Part shown: positions 63,700 through 64,000 of the stretch, piece by piece
How positions within the stretch are numbered: the first letter of the stretch is position 1
Layout of the letters: each line of letters starts with the position of its first letter
Assembly (NCBI GenBank): GCA_964016875.1
Contig: OZ024722.1
Coordinates: 64,811,443-64,875,442, forward strand
Direction: 5' to 3'
Origin: Fallopia convolvulus
Taxonomy: Eukaryota; Streptophyta; Magnoliopsida; Caryophyllales; Polygonaceae
DNA: 64,000 nt
The notes under the pieces: generated by a model
Told to the model about the DNA's origin: nothing
Databases searched by the model: none
Seen by the model: the letters and a program-made list of their open reading frames with translations, nothing else
Made by a program: the position numbers and the translations under genes

Positions 63700-64000
63700 T
63701 TCCAGCTTCCTTCTTCCCCGTTGTTGCCTCTAATTGACTTGGTGCGTTAACCATTCCTTTCCTTCCAAACAAATCAAAGAATCTTTCCTCTGGATCTTCA
63801 ATTTTCCGATTTCCTCCTGTAAGTAATCCTTCCCTGCCGCCGTCGTAGCATTCCTCGGAGTTTTCTCGTGCCAGGTTCGTTTTGTATCATGATTTCAGCT
63901 CAATTATGCTTTATAATCGTGATTTTAGTTGCTCAATGATTCAAAAGTTGAATTTGGGGTGCATAATCGGTTTTATTGGCTAGATATTGCTCAATTTGTT
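63700..64000 (+). other. Probable 5' UTR exon and first intron of a gene extending beyond the window
   Basis: The sequence changes to leader-like pyrimidine-rich DNA with a strong donor, CCTCCT|GTAAGTAATCC (donor at 63820). It is followed by T-rich intron-like sequence ('TGATTTCAGCTCAATTATGC'). No coding start can be assigned. The next gene would lie to the right. Confidence 0.5.

Overview
This is nuclear DNA from a flowering plant, almost certainly a eudicot. The coding genes are split by GT..AG introns, most of the window is AT-rich intergenic DNA, and the repeats are plant families: hAT, Stowaway and Tourist MITEs, a Helitron, TRIM and 5S-bearing LTR elements, and L1-type LINE remnants. 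I cannot name the species from sequence alone.

Five intact protein-coding genes are supported by exon structures that I joined by hand and that stay in frame. They are a basic Ser/Pro/Arg-rich protein of the 'TPP-NLRT' family (12250-8664, minus, 561 aa), V-ATPase subunit E (20662-22822, plus, 230 aa), a STAR/KH RNA-binding protein (31405-27150, minus, 281 aa), the complex I subunit NDUFA1/MWFE (39390-39717, plus, 65 aa, with a spliced 3' UTR reaching about 42070) and a DUF1191 membrane protein (52765-51815, minus, 316 aa). A degenerate NDUFA1 duplicate lies at 35590-37660. From memory, Arabidopsis has homologues of all five close together on chromosome 3 (At3g08560, At3g08600, At3g08610, At3g08620 and At3g08670), so the window looks like a conserved gene block spread apart by repeats. 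The last 300 bp look like the 5' UTR of a further plus-strand gene beyond the window.

Layout: 1-8600 holds repeats only (a 100-bp tandem array, two TIR elements, RNase H remnants, a 61-bp tandem array split by a hAT MITE). 8.6-12.4 kb is the basic protein gene. 12.4-20.3 kb holds SINEs, a foldback element, an LTR fragment and a LINE remnant. 20.3-22.9 kb is the V-ATPase gene, with a duplicated exon 2 start. 23-27 kb holds a Helitron and several MITEs. 27.1-31.7 kb is the KH gene. 31.7-35.1 kb holds a tandem duplication and RNase H fragments. 35.6-42.1 kb is the NDUFA1 pseudogene and functional copy. 42.4-50.2 kb is a dense nest of transposons, including a 2,751-bp solo LTR with matching target-site duplications that splits an older RNase H reading frame. 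51.8-54.1 kb is the DUF1191 gene. 54.2-63.1 kb holds LINE, hAT, LTR and Copia-like remnants.

The genes do not form an operon-like or physically cooperating system; they are independent housekeeping genes in a conserved neighbourhood. I found no CRISPR, toxin, phage or otherwise new molecular system. The most informative observations concern genome dynamics: exon and gene duplication, nested insertions with readable target-site duplications, and repeat families present in several copies.
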